Assembly (NCBI GenBank): GCA_964501275.1 | Contig: CAZCSP010000012.1 | Location: 34,527-98,526 of the forward strand | Origin: 55-13 sp964501275 | Lineage (GTDB): Bacteria; Armatimonadota; Fimbriimonadia; Fimbriimonadales; Fimbriimonadaceae | Direction: 5' to 3' | DNA: 64,000 bases | Part shown: positions 41,865 through 48,651 of the stretch, one piece after another | How the letters are laid out: the number at the start of each line of letters is the position of its first letter | Numbering within the stretch: position 1 is the first letter of the stretch | Notes under the pieces: model-generated | What the model saw: the letters and a program-made list of their open reading frames with translations, nothing else | What the model was told of the DNA's origin: nothing | Database searches by the model: none | Position numbers and translations under genes: made by a program

Positions 41865-41951
41865 CCACCAAGAAACGAAGGACGCAAAGGGGCGCAAAGA
41901 GTCGAACGGCGTCCTTTGCGTCCCCTTGTTTCTTGGTTTCTTCGCGGTAAG
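41865..41951. repeat. Inverted repeat, CCAAGAAACGAAGGACGCAAAG type
   Basis: Left arm CACCAAGAAACGAAGGACGC..., right arm ...GCGTCCCCTTGTTTCTTGG followed by TTTCTTCGCGGTAAG; central GCGCAAAGAG and CTTTGCGTCC. Same family as 24532-24627 and 28557-28646. Confidence 0.8.
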
Positions 41952-42044
41952 AAAACAAGTCTCTGTTTTCTGCAAGCCGATTTCCGAATGCCCCACGAAA
42001 CCTTTTCCGCTGTCGTAAACTTACGCTAAGAGAGAAGGGAAAAC

Positions 42045-42557
42045 ATGGCTTTTAAGAAACTCATCCCCGCCGTCTTGGTCAGTGCCGTGCTGATCGCCGC
42101 CGTCTTTGCCCAGCAGGCTTTGAACATCAAGGTGCAGTCTAACTCTCCGGTTCGGAAGGACAAGGTCGTGAAGTCAGATGCTGAGTGGAAGCGGACTCTC
42201 ACGCCGGTGCAATACGAAATCCTTCGCCGGAAGGGGACCGAGGCGGCGTTTTGTGGCAAGTTCCATGACAAGAAGGAGCCGGGCATCTACATTTGTGCGG
42301 GATGCAAACTGCCGCTGTTCTCTAACGACCACAAGTTTGAATCAGGCACAGGTTGGCCCTCTTTCTATCGGCCTGTCCAGGAGGAGAACGTTTGGTACAA
42401 GCGCGACCGGAGCCACGGCATGGACCGAATCGAAATCCTCTGCGCCCGTTGCGACGGCCACCTGGGCCACGCCTTCAACGACGGCCCCCGTCCAACCGGT
42501 TGGCGGTATTGCCTGAATTCGGACGCGATGCTGTTTGAGGCGGAGAAAAAGGAGTAG
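42045..42557 (+). CDS. msrB: Exported peptide-methionine (R)-S-oxide reductase
   Basis: A 170-aa protein. A signal peptide or anchor (LIPAVLVSAVLIAAVFAQ) precedes the MsrB domain: LTPVQYEILRRKGTE, zinc ligands CAGC (about residue 85) and CARC (about residue 133), GTGWPSFYRP, HLGHAFNDGP and the catalytic Cys in GWRYCLNS. It would repair oxidised methionine outside the cytoplasm. A good Shine-Dalgarno (GAGAAGGGA) precedes the ATG, with TAAACT about 20 nt further up. Confidence 0.93.
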   Translation: MAFKKLIPAVLVSAVLIAAVFAQQALNIKVQSNSPVRKDKVVKSDAEWKRTLTPVQYEILRRKGTEAAFCGKFHDKKEPGIYICAGCKLPLFSNDHKFESGTGWPSFYRPVQEENVWYKRDRSHGMDRIEILCARCDGHLGHAFNDGPRPTGWRYCLNSDAMLFEAEKKE

Positions 42558-42565
42558 GTTTGCGG

Positions 42566-42591
42566 TCCGAGCCCCCTCAAGGGGGCTCGGA
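42566..42591 (+). terminator. Strong hairpin after msrB
   Basis: Perfect 11-bp stem TCCGAGCCCCC / GGGGGCTCGGA with loop TCAA. No U-tract, but likely transcript end. Confidence 0.55.
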
Positions 42592-42662
42592 TCACGGTCA
42601 TTCCCTAGTCCCAACGTCCCCTTGCCTACAACCCAGTGCCCGATAAGACGTATCGTATCGCT

Positions 42663-43487
42663 ATGGCGGCAGAGGTTGGCCCTGGGAGGAGGAGGAGGCG
42701 TGGGTTTGTTCGGGTGATCGTTTATGGGACGCTGATTGGGCTTCTTTGGGGGTTCTGGGTTTGGCAGCCTTGGGAGTACGACTTCATCGAACGCCCAGCC
42801 CCTCGCCCGAATCCAAAAATCGCACCTGAGCCCGACCGCCTTTTCGCCAAGGGAACCAAGGTCTTGGTGATCACCGCCCATCCCGACGACAGCGAGTTCT
42901 ACATTGGCGGCACTTTGGCCAAGTTGCGGGATGCCGGGGCGGAGATTTGGCAGGTGATTGTCACCGACGGCGACAAGGCTTACTATGGCCCCTTGACCGA
43001 CGCCAAGAAGAACCGAGAGGTGCGTCGGGAAGAGTCTTTGGAAGCGGCAAGGGCTTGGGGTGGGAAGAACCTGGCCATCTTGGGCTACCCAGATGGGCGG
43101 TTGAAGAACAGCGACCGTTTGGTGGAGCGTTTGCGGGTGGAGATCGAGAAGTTCCAGCCTGAGTATGTCCTTGCCTTCGACTACGACTACCCGCCCCGGA
43201 TGTCGCACAAGGACCATCGGGTGGCGGGGCAAGCGGTGGCGATCGCGATCGAGAAGGCCCCCAGCGTCCGGTGGCTGATGCGCTTCTCCACCTCCCACCC
43301 GAACTACGTTGAGGACATCACCGACTACTGGCCCGAGAAGGAGCAGATGCTGAAGATTCACAAGAGCCAGTTCGGGGAGAAGGAGCAGGGGATCGTGAAC
43401 ATGGTCCAAGAGCGGGCGATCAACGATGGGGAGATCATCGGGACGACCTATGGCGAGGGTTTTCGGGTGGTGCAACTGAAGCAGTAA
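42663..43487 (+). CDS. PIG-L family deacetylase, membrane-anchored
   Basis: A 274-aa protein. It has a basic N-terminus (GPGRRRRRGFVR), one membrane helix (VIVYGTLIGLLWGFWVW) and then the LmbE/PIG-L domain with VLVITAHPDDSEFYIGGTL (zinc-binding His-Pro-Asp-Asp, about residue 73) and SHKDHRVAG (second zinc His). The family deacetylates N-acetylglucosamine-containing compounds such as GlcNAc-PI, mycothiol and bacillithiol precursors. The topology places the enzyme outside or on the membrane. I use ATG 42663, which TATCGT precedes by 6 nt; an in-frame ATG at 42636 also exists. Confidence 0.85.
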   Translation: MAAEVGPGRRRRRGFVRVIVYGTLIGLLWGFWVWQPWEYDFIERPAPRPNPKIAPEPDRLFAKGTKVLVITAHPDDSEFYIGGTLAKLRDAGAEIWQVIVTDGDKAYYGPLTDAKKNREVRREESLEAARAWGGKNLAILGYPDGRLKNSDRLVERLRVEIEKFQPEYVLAFDYDYPPRMSHKDHRVAGQAVAIAIEKAPSVRWLMRFSTSHPNYVEDITDYWPEKEQMLKIHKSQFGEKEQGIVNMVQERAINDGEIIGTTYGEGFRVVQLKQ

Positions 43488-43492
43488 CTCCC

Positions 43493-43602
43493 CTGGGATC
43501 GCCGAATTTATTCGGCACCCCTTGTAGTCGAAAGAAGTTCGTATCATCTCATCCAATCGGGCGTCTACTTACAGGTGGTTGCCGAATAAATTCGGCGATC
43601 CC
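43493..43602. repeat. Family C element (two arms)
   Basis: Arms CTGGGATCGCCGAATTTATT (43493 on) and GCCGAATAAATTCGGCGATC (43581 on) are near-perfect reverse complements. Inside are CTTGTAG and CTTACAGG. Lies 18 bp before the -10 box of the next gene. Confidence 0.85.
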
Positions 43603-43629
43603 CGCCTATTCCAGCCCTGTACAATAAAC

Positions 43630-44496
43630 ATGATGCTCACGACTGCGCTTGTGGCCCTTGCCTTGCTTCCCCAAGGCGATTACCAAAAGAACTTGAACAC
43701 CTTCATGGATGTGGAGCGGGCTTTTGCCCGAATGGCGGCTCTGAGGGGAATTCGGGACTCCTTCAGCCACTTCTTCGCCCCAGACGGCATCGCCTTCAAC
43801 CCCGAGCCTTACAACGTCCGCGAGTTCTATACCAAGCAGGAAGAGGAGAAGAAGCCGCTGGAGTATCTGCTGGCTTGGGAGCCTCGGCTTGCGGAGGCTT
43901 CAGGGGATGCCAGCCTTGGCTATACCACCGGCCCGGTCAAGTTTATCGACCTGAGCCCGGAGAAGAAGCCAATCCGCCACACCGCCTATTTCTCCATCTG
44001 GAAAAAGCAGGAGAGCGGTGAGTTGAAAGTGGTGTTTGACATGGGCACGCCTATGGAAGCCGAGCCGCCGTTTCCCAAGCAGATGAAAGTGCGCGGAGCG
44101 CCGAGCCAGGCCCTGGTCGCGCCCAACATGGTCCAGCGAGTCACCGACCTCATCACCCGCAATGAGGAGGACATCCACAAGTCTACGGTTGACGAGCTTC
44201 CCAAAACCTTGGAACTGCTCTACAACAAAGAGATGATCGCCTACCGCCCCGGCTCGCTCCCCTTGCAAAGCGAAGCGGAAGCCCTGGGCTGGTACAAGGC
44301 CAACAAGTTCGCCATCAAGGACTGGGAGGTTCGGAAGGTGGACGTGGCCAAATCCGGCGACCTGGCCTGGTGCTGGGGCAGCTATACGGCGGAACTGAAC
44401 GACAAGCCGGTCAAAGGCTACTGGGCGCATGTGTGGAAGAGCGAGATCGGAAAGGGATGGCACATCGTGGCGGATGTGATGAACGTAGCCAATTAA
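43630..44496 (+). CDS. Exported NTF2-like (DUF4440/SnoaL-type) protein
   Basis: A 288-aa protein with short signal peptide (MLTTALVALALLPQG). It appears to have two NTF2-like cone domains: residues 25-150 (FMDVERAFARMAALRGIRDS, FFAPDGIAFNPEP) and residues 165-288 (RVTDLITRNEEDIHKS, ALGWYKANKFAIKDWEVRKV, GYWAHVWKSEIGKGWHIVAD). Function unknown; ligand binding or an exported carrier role are typical for such folds. TACAAT ends 4 nt before the first and 7 nt before the second of two adjacent ATGs, so the second (43633) may be the leaderless start. Confidence 0.7.
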   Translation: MMLTTALVALALLPQGDYQKNLNTFMDVERAFARMAALRGIRDSFSHFFAPDGIAFNPEPYNVREFYTKQEEEKKPLEYLLAWEPRLAEASGDASLGYTTGPVKFIDLSPEKKPIRHTAYFSIWKKQESGELKVVFDMGTPMEAEPPFPKQMKVRGAPSQALVAPNMVQRVTDLITRNEEDIHKSTVDELPKTLELLYNKEMIAYRPGSLPLQSEAEALGWYKANKFAIKDWEVRKVDVAKSGDLAWCWGSYTAELNDKPVKGYWAHVWKSEIGKGWHIVADVMNVAN

Positions 44497-44498
44497 CG

Positions 44499-44609
44499 GA
44501 TTGCTGGATTGCTTGAATAAGTAGTCCCGCCAGTCACCCGTTTACGATCTCAAGCCCTTCTTCCCTCATTTCCTCACGCATTCCAGCATTCAAGCAATCC
44601 AGCAATCCG
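44499..44609. repeat. ATTGCTGGATTGCTTGAA inverted repeat
   Basis: Left GATTGCTGGATTGCTTGAAT (44500 on) and right CATTCAAGCAATCCAGCAAT (from 44587) flank about 70 bp. Same unit as 40079-40141; ends at the promoter of the next gene. Confidence 0.75.
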
Positions 44610-44623
44610 GTAAAACTCTCCCC

Positions 44624-45712
44624 ATGAGCCAGTTTGAACTCACCCGACGGCATCTGCTCCAGGGGGTAGCCGCTTCCGGGCTTGCCGCAAGCCTCCCCGA
44701 CTTCCTTCAGGAACCTACTCAGAAGGCGGTTGGTTGGGCGATTCTCGGGTTGGGGGGATATGCCACGAACCAGATCCTGCCCAACATGAAGTTCTGCAAG
44801 CTCAGCAAGCCGGTGGCCCTGATCAGCGGGACTCCGGAGAAGCTGGAGCGGTTTGGCGCGCAGTACGATATCGCGCCGCAGAATCGCTACTCCTATGACC
44901 AGATGGACAAGATCAAGGACAACCCGGAGATCGAGGTGGTCTACGTCATCACGCCTCCCGGCACCCACCGCGACTTCTCGGTGCGGGCGGCGAATCTGGG
45001 CAAACATGTGTGCTGTGAGAAGCCGATGGCCAATACGGTCGCGGAGTGCCAGGAGATCATCGACGCTTGCAAGAAAGCCGGGAAGCTCCTGCAGATCGGC
45101 TATCGGAGCCACTATGAGCCGCACAACATCCGCGCCATCGAGATGTGCCGGAAGGGCGAGCTGGGCGTCCTGAGAAGCATCTCGACCTCGATGGGCTTCA
45201 GCATGGCTCGGGGAGTCTGGCGGTTGGAGAAGCAGCGGGGCGGGGGTGGGTCGATGTACGACATCGGCATCTATGGCGTTCAGGCCCTGCGCTATCTCTC
45301 GGGCGAGGAGCCGGAGGAGGTGTTCGGCATCATCAGCAATCCCCCGGGCGACGACCGCTTCAAAGAGGTGGAGGACACGGTCCACTACACCTTCAAGTTC
45401 CCCTCGGGCCTCCATGCCATGGGTAGCAGCAGCTACTCATGGTCGAATGTCAATCGCTATGAGATATTGGGAACCAGGGGCCGACTGGTCGCCGAGAACG
45501 CGACCGGCTACGGAGGCCACGACTTCCGCACCCGCCAACCCATCCAGTTCCCCGACGGCAACCAATGGGCCTCCCAAATGGACCACCTCTCCGAATGCAT
45601 CCGCTCAGGAGCCAAAACCAACCGCACCCCCGGAGAAATGGGCCTGCAAGACATCAAGATCATCCAGGCGGTCTACCGGTCTGCGGAGACGGGTCGTCCA
45701 GTGAAGGTGTGA
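44624..45712 (+). CDS. Gfo/Idh/MocA oxidoreductase with Tat-type signal
   Basis: A 362-aa protein. The N-terminus LTRRHLLQGVAASGLAASL has the twin-arginine motif (TRRHLL) and a hydrophobic stretch, so it is likely exported folded with its cofactor, as glucose-fructose oxidoreductase is. Rossmann region VGWAILGLGGYATNQI; EKP motif HVCCEKPMANT; C-terminal domain with GGGGSMYDIGIYGVQALRYL. It probably oxidises a sugar with tightly bound NADP. TAAAAC ends 7 nt before the ATG, so the message is likely leaderless. Confidence 0.88.
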   Translation: MSQFELTRRHLLQGVAASGLAASLPDFLQEPTQKAVGWAILGLGGYATNQILPNMKFCKLSKPVALISGTPEKLERFGAQYDIAPQNRYSYDQMDKIKDNPEIEVVYVITPPGTHRDFSVRAANLGKHVCCEKPMANTVAECQEIIDACKKAGKLLQIGYRSHYEPHNIRAIEMCRKGELGVLRSISTSMGFSMARGVWRLEKQRGGGGSMYDIGIYGVQALRYLSGEEPEEVFGIISNPPGDDRFKEVEDTVHYTFKFPSGLHAMGSSSYSWSNVNRYEILGTRGRLVAENATGYGGHDFRTRQPIQFPDGNQWASQMDHLSECIRSGAKTNRTPGEMGLQDIKIIQAVYRSAETGRPVKV

Positions 45713-45737
45713 GGATCGGGGCGAATCGCCCCGATCC
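45713..45737. terminator. Bidirectional terminator-like hairpin
   Basis: Perfect stem GGATCGGGGCGA / TCGCCCCGATCC between the convergent genes ending at 45712 and 45749. Confidence 0.6.
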
Positions 45738-45748
45738 GATAGGGAAGG

Positions 45749-46462
45749 CTAGGCGGCCTTCTTCTTGGGAGTCGAGGTTTCGCTGCTGCCCTTTACCAGA
45801 GAAAGGCTTACCGACAGCGGGGCGAGAGTGACCAGTTCGGTGGCTTCCCCGGTGGCGATTTTGACGAATCGGTAGGCGCAGGCATAGACGCCGGGCGCAA
45901 CCGGGATGGTCTCCTCGGGTGGGTCCTCGGAAAAGGCGGTGAACGCCCTAGATCGATAAGCCCCGGGATCGGGCTTGCAATTGATGCTGTCCAGTTTCTG
46001 AACCAGCAGTTCGGTTTTTACGCCGCCAGTGTTTGAGGCCGACGCCTCGAAGACCAGGGCGCTGGTTCCGGCTTCCACCGTTATGGTGATGCCATCGCCG
46101 GTGAACGGGGTCGAGGGTGGGGTCAGAGGGATCGTGCCTCCTGGTGTGACCTGCAGGAATTTGGTCGCCAGTTCGACAAAGGCGTTGATCCCGGTAGAGG
46201 TGTAGGTCTGCCCGGTGATCGGGTTGTGGCGGATGAGGGTGGCGCCATAGGCTTCCCAGGCGTTGCCCTGTGATTCCGTCAGGCCCTTATAGGTCTTCGC
46301 CGCCTTGGTCATATTCCCGCGAACGCCCTTCTGGGCCAAGGTTCCGGGATTGCTGGGGGTGATCCTGGGCGTAAGGATCAGCCCACTTCGATTCCTCTTA
46401 ATCACAACGTTCCCATCCTTGCCCCGCAAGTCCTGGAACGCCATCGATAATTTAGCTTTCAT
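45749..46462 (-). CDS. Unknown-family protein, paralogue A (left border of island)
   Basis: A 237-aa protein, unrecognised family. The N-terminal part is MAFQDLRGKDGNVVIKRNRS with NPGTLAQKGVRGN and a Trp/Tyr-rich helix (ESQGNAWEAYGATL), then GINAFVELATKFLQVTPGGT, a beta-rich second half and a Lys-rich tail. It is clearly homologous to the gene at 50866 (shared FLQ-N/T-PGG, TP/GG-V-x-E-L/I-L-I/VQKL, AYRFV). The arrangement (first half W-A-Y helix, second half fibronectin-like) is unlike any enzyme. Function unknown; phage- or surface-related proteins with similar T-P-x-Q/AW-x-Y patterns are an inference only. Confidence 0.6.
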   Translation of the reverse strand: MKAKLSMAFQDLRGKDGNVVIKRNRSGLILTPRITPSNPGTLAQKGVRGNMTKAAKTYKGLTESQGNAWEAYGATLIRHNPITGQTYTSTGINAFVELATKFLQVTPGGTIPLTPPSTPFTGDGITITVEAGTSALVFEASASNTGGVKTELLVQKLDSINCKPDPGAYRSRAFTAFSEDPPEETIPVAPGVYACAYRFVKIATGEATELVTLAPLSVSLSLVKGSSETSTPKKKAA

Positions 46463-46655
46463 CGCTCTTTTATTCCTCCGTTGGATGATGCGAGGCGAGA
46501 AAAGTTACTTATCACACCCCGTATTTTGGGTTATTGGTAAACACATCTGGTTTCTCCAGAGCCCTGTTGTGTCTATTGCTCGCTTTGTGCCTTGTTGAAG
46601 CTAATTCGTGGATCGCTTCCTTTTAAGAGTCTGGTTCGTCTAGGATCCGCATACG

Positions 46656-47246
46656 ATGTTGGCCGATATCGAAGAATTTAGAGGCTCGGGCTATGAAGCC
46701 TACGAGTGGAGACACGCCAGCGCGATCTTACGAAGCGACTTTCCCGATGAGTGGAACGACCTGGTCCAAGTTCTTACTACTTTCAGAGTCTACAGGTCCC
46801 AAATCGTGGTCGGAGGTGGCGGTAAATCCAAGATCGCGCAAGCGCTGGACAAGGCGCTCTCCGATCGCGGTTGGGTCGAGAAACAGTTCCACACTCAGAT
46901 CAAGGTGGACGAGAGCACCTACGAAACGCCAACCCATAAAGTCGACTGCTTCAAGAACCGGGTTGCTTTGGAATTGGAGTGGTCAAACAAGGACCCTTTC
47001 TTTGATCGCGACCTGAACAATTTTCGACTGCTCTTCGATTTGAGAACCATCAGCGTCGGGGTGATCGTCACTAAGTCAGATACACTCCGCCAGACCTTCG
47101 TGGACTTGGGAATTTACTCAAAATACGGGACATCGACTACCTGGATCCACAAGCTTTTGCCCAGAATTGAAGGTGGTGGGGGTGGGGGATGTCCCATCCT
47201 GGTTTTCGGTATTACAGACGAACTCTACGTAGACGACACGATATGA
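46656..47246 (+). CDS. BglII/BstYI-family type II restriction endonuclease
   Basis: A 196-aa protein. The diagnostic segment is HKVDCFKNRVALELEWSNKD followed by PFFDRDLNNFRLLFDL and ISVGVIVTKSD: the Asp near residue 96 and the E-x-E/W-x-x-K-like region near 107-112 form the divalent-metal site of the PD-(D/E)XK fold. Members cut GATC-centred sites such as AGATCT or RGATCY; the specificity of this one cannot be read. Its stop overlaps the methyltransferase ATG in ATGA. The gene is more AT-rich than its surroundings, consistent with transfer. Confidence 0.85.
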   Translation: MLADIEEFRGSGYEAYEWRHASAILRSDFPDEWNDLVQVLTTFRVYRSQIVVGGGGKSKIAQALDKALSDRGWVEKQFHTQIKVDESTYETPTHKVDCFKNRVALELEWSNKDPFFDRDLNNFRLLFDLRTISVGVIVTKSDTLRQTFVDLGIYSKYGTSTTWIHKLLPRIEGGGGGGCPILVFGITDELYVDDTI

Positions 47247-47974
47247 ACACAATGATCGATGTAAAGAATGCTTCTCAAGAAGAGGTCGAGGCCTGGTTTG
47301 CCAAGTTTGCGGCACAAGACCTGTTGCAGCAAGCGCCCCAAGCCTTTGGGACGGTCTACGCTGATCCGCCTTGGCGATTCACCAACCGCACCGGGAAAAT
47401 GGCTCCCGAGCACAAGCGGCTGAGAAGGTATCCTACGATGTCTTTCGAAGAGATTGCGGAACTGCCCGTCGCTCGCATAGCGAAGCCGCAGTCGCATCTT
47501 TATTTGTGGTGCCCCAATGCGCTTGTGGCTGAGGGGTTGGATGTCATGCGGCGGTGGGGGTTTCAGTACAAGACCAATATCGTCTGGTACAAGATTCGAA
47601 AGGATGGTGGGCCGGATCGCCGGGGAGTAGGGTTCTATTTCCGCAACGTGACAGAGCTTTGTCTGTTTGGCGTTCGCGGCACCAATATACGAACCGCCCA
47701 ACCCGGTCGAACCCAGCCCAACATCATTTCCAGCCAAAAGACATTTCACAGTCGAAAGCCATCAGAGATGTACGAGATCATCGAAAGTTGCTCCTATGGC
47801 CCCTACATCGAATTGTTCTCCCGTACCGAGCGGGAAGGCTGGACAATGTGGGGCAACCAAGCTGGCCTGCTAGATGACGACGACTCCCTATACGAATACG
47901 GCTACCGTCCTTCAGCGGTGGTAAATCTGGATCAAGATGTCTTGTTTGAGCGGAAGAAGACAATGAGGCCGTGA
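47243..47974 (+). CDS. MT-A70-family adenine N6 methyltransferase (restriction partner)
   Basis: A 243-aa AdoMet-dependent enzyme with the catalytic DPPW motif in VYADPPWRFTNRTGK (about residue 40), then RYPTMSFEEI, LYLWCPNALVAEGLDVM and FKTNIVWYK-like strand (YKTNIVWYKIRKDG). It would protect host DNA at the adenine of the restriction site. A 4-bp overlap with the endonuclease gene confirms the restriction-modification pair. Methylase after nuclease is less common than the reverse order. Confidence 0.88.
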   Translation: MNTMIDVKNASQEEVEAWFAKFAAQDLLQQAPQAFGTVYADPPWRFTNRTGKMAPEHKRLRRYPTMSFEEIAELPVARIAKPQSHLYLWCPNALVAEGLDVMRRWGFQYKTNIVWYKIRKDGGPDRRGVGFYFRNVTELCLFGVRGTNIRTAQPGRTQPNIISSQKTFHSRKPSEMYEIIESCSYGPYIELFSRTEREGWTMWGNQAGLLDDDDSLYEYGYRPSAVVNLDQDVLFERKKTMRP

Positions 47975-47987
47975 AGCTTGGTCTGCA

Positions 47988-48416
47988 TGACTTTGCTGAA
48001 ATTCAATCCGGAGAAGCTGAAACTCGCTGGAGAAAGGAGACGATCTTGAGTTGCAGGTTGCCAGTTTCATCGACCGGCATGGGGCGGTGGATTGGTGGTA
48101 TCGCAACGTGGTTCACAACAGCTACCACCTGCAAGGGTGGCGAAAAGAGAAGATCTACCCCGACTTCATCCTTGCGCGCAGTCGCCAAGGCCCCCGCGAG
48201 TGGTTCCTGCTAGAGACCAAGGGCGAGCACTTGGGCGGGAGTATGGATACCAACTATAAACGGGAAGTGGCCAAGCGCCTGGGCGAAATCTACGAGGCCC
48301 ACAAAGACCTGGAGCCGGTTGGCGAACTCCAACTCATCGAAGACGGCCAGACCTTCCGCTGCGACATCGTGATGCAGGACAGTTGGGAGCGGGAGGTGTC
48401 GGCGATACTGGGGTAG
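47988..48416 (+). pseudogene. PD-(D/E)XK nuclease domain fragment, apparent frameshift
   Basis: From TTG 48051, 121 codons read DRHGAVDWWYRNVVHNSYHL, then LQGWRKEKIYPDFILARSRQ and WFLLETKGEHLGGSMD. The D ... E-x-K pattern (PDF ... LLETKG) and WWYRN motif match the C-terminal nuclease domain of type III restriction Res subunits. A peptide starting at ATG 47988 (LKFNPEKLKLAGE) in another frame appears to be its proper N-terminus, joined by a one-base shift near 48025-48040. A TGA at 48018 blocks the main frame. Either a decayed remnant or a short stand-alone nuclease; helicase domains are absent. Confidence 0.55.
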
Positions 48417-48558
48417 GCGGCTGGTGTGGGTGGGGATGTGGGAAGGTTTGCTACGTTTCCGCCCTTGAGAGGCAAGTCTTAGGATGCTATTGAGGGTTTG
48501 GCGATCCCTGCCCATTTGGTCCACGGCCGGTAAGAGCTAGTGACTGTGGCATAACGTG

Positions 48559-48588
48559 TTGCCATTGTTGGGAAACACTGCGTATACT
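48559..48588 (+). promoter_or_regulatory. Sigma-70-type promoter of the DUF4062-TPR gene
   Basis: TTGCCA (48559-48564), 18-bp spacer, TATACT (48583-48588). Transcription would start near 48595, giving a leader of about 55 nt to the ATG at 48652; it argues against the upstream ATG at 48556. This is a rare conventional -35/-10 promoter in the window. Confidence 0.6.
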
Positions 48589-48651
48589 CAAAAGACCAAT
48601 CTCAGCATTCATACTCCCAAGTTTCCATTCCCTATATCTTCCGAGCCTCTA

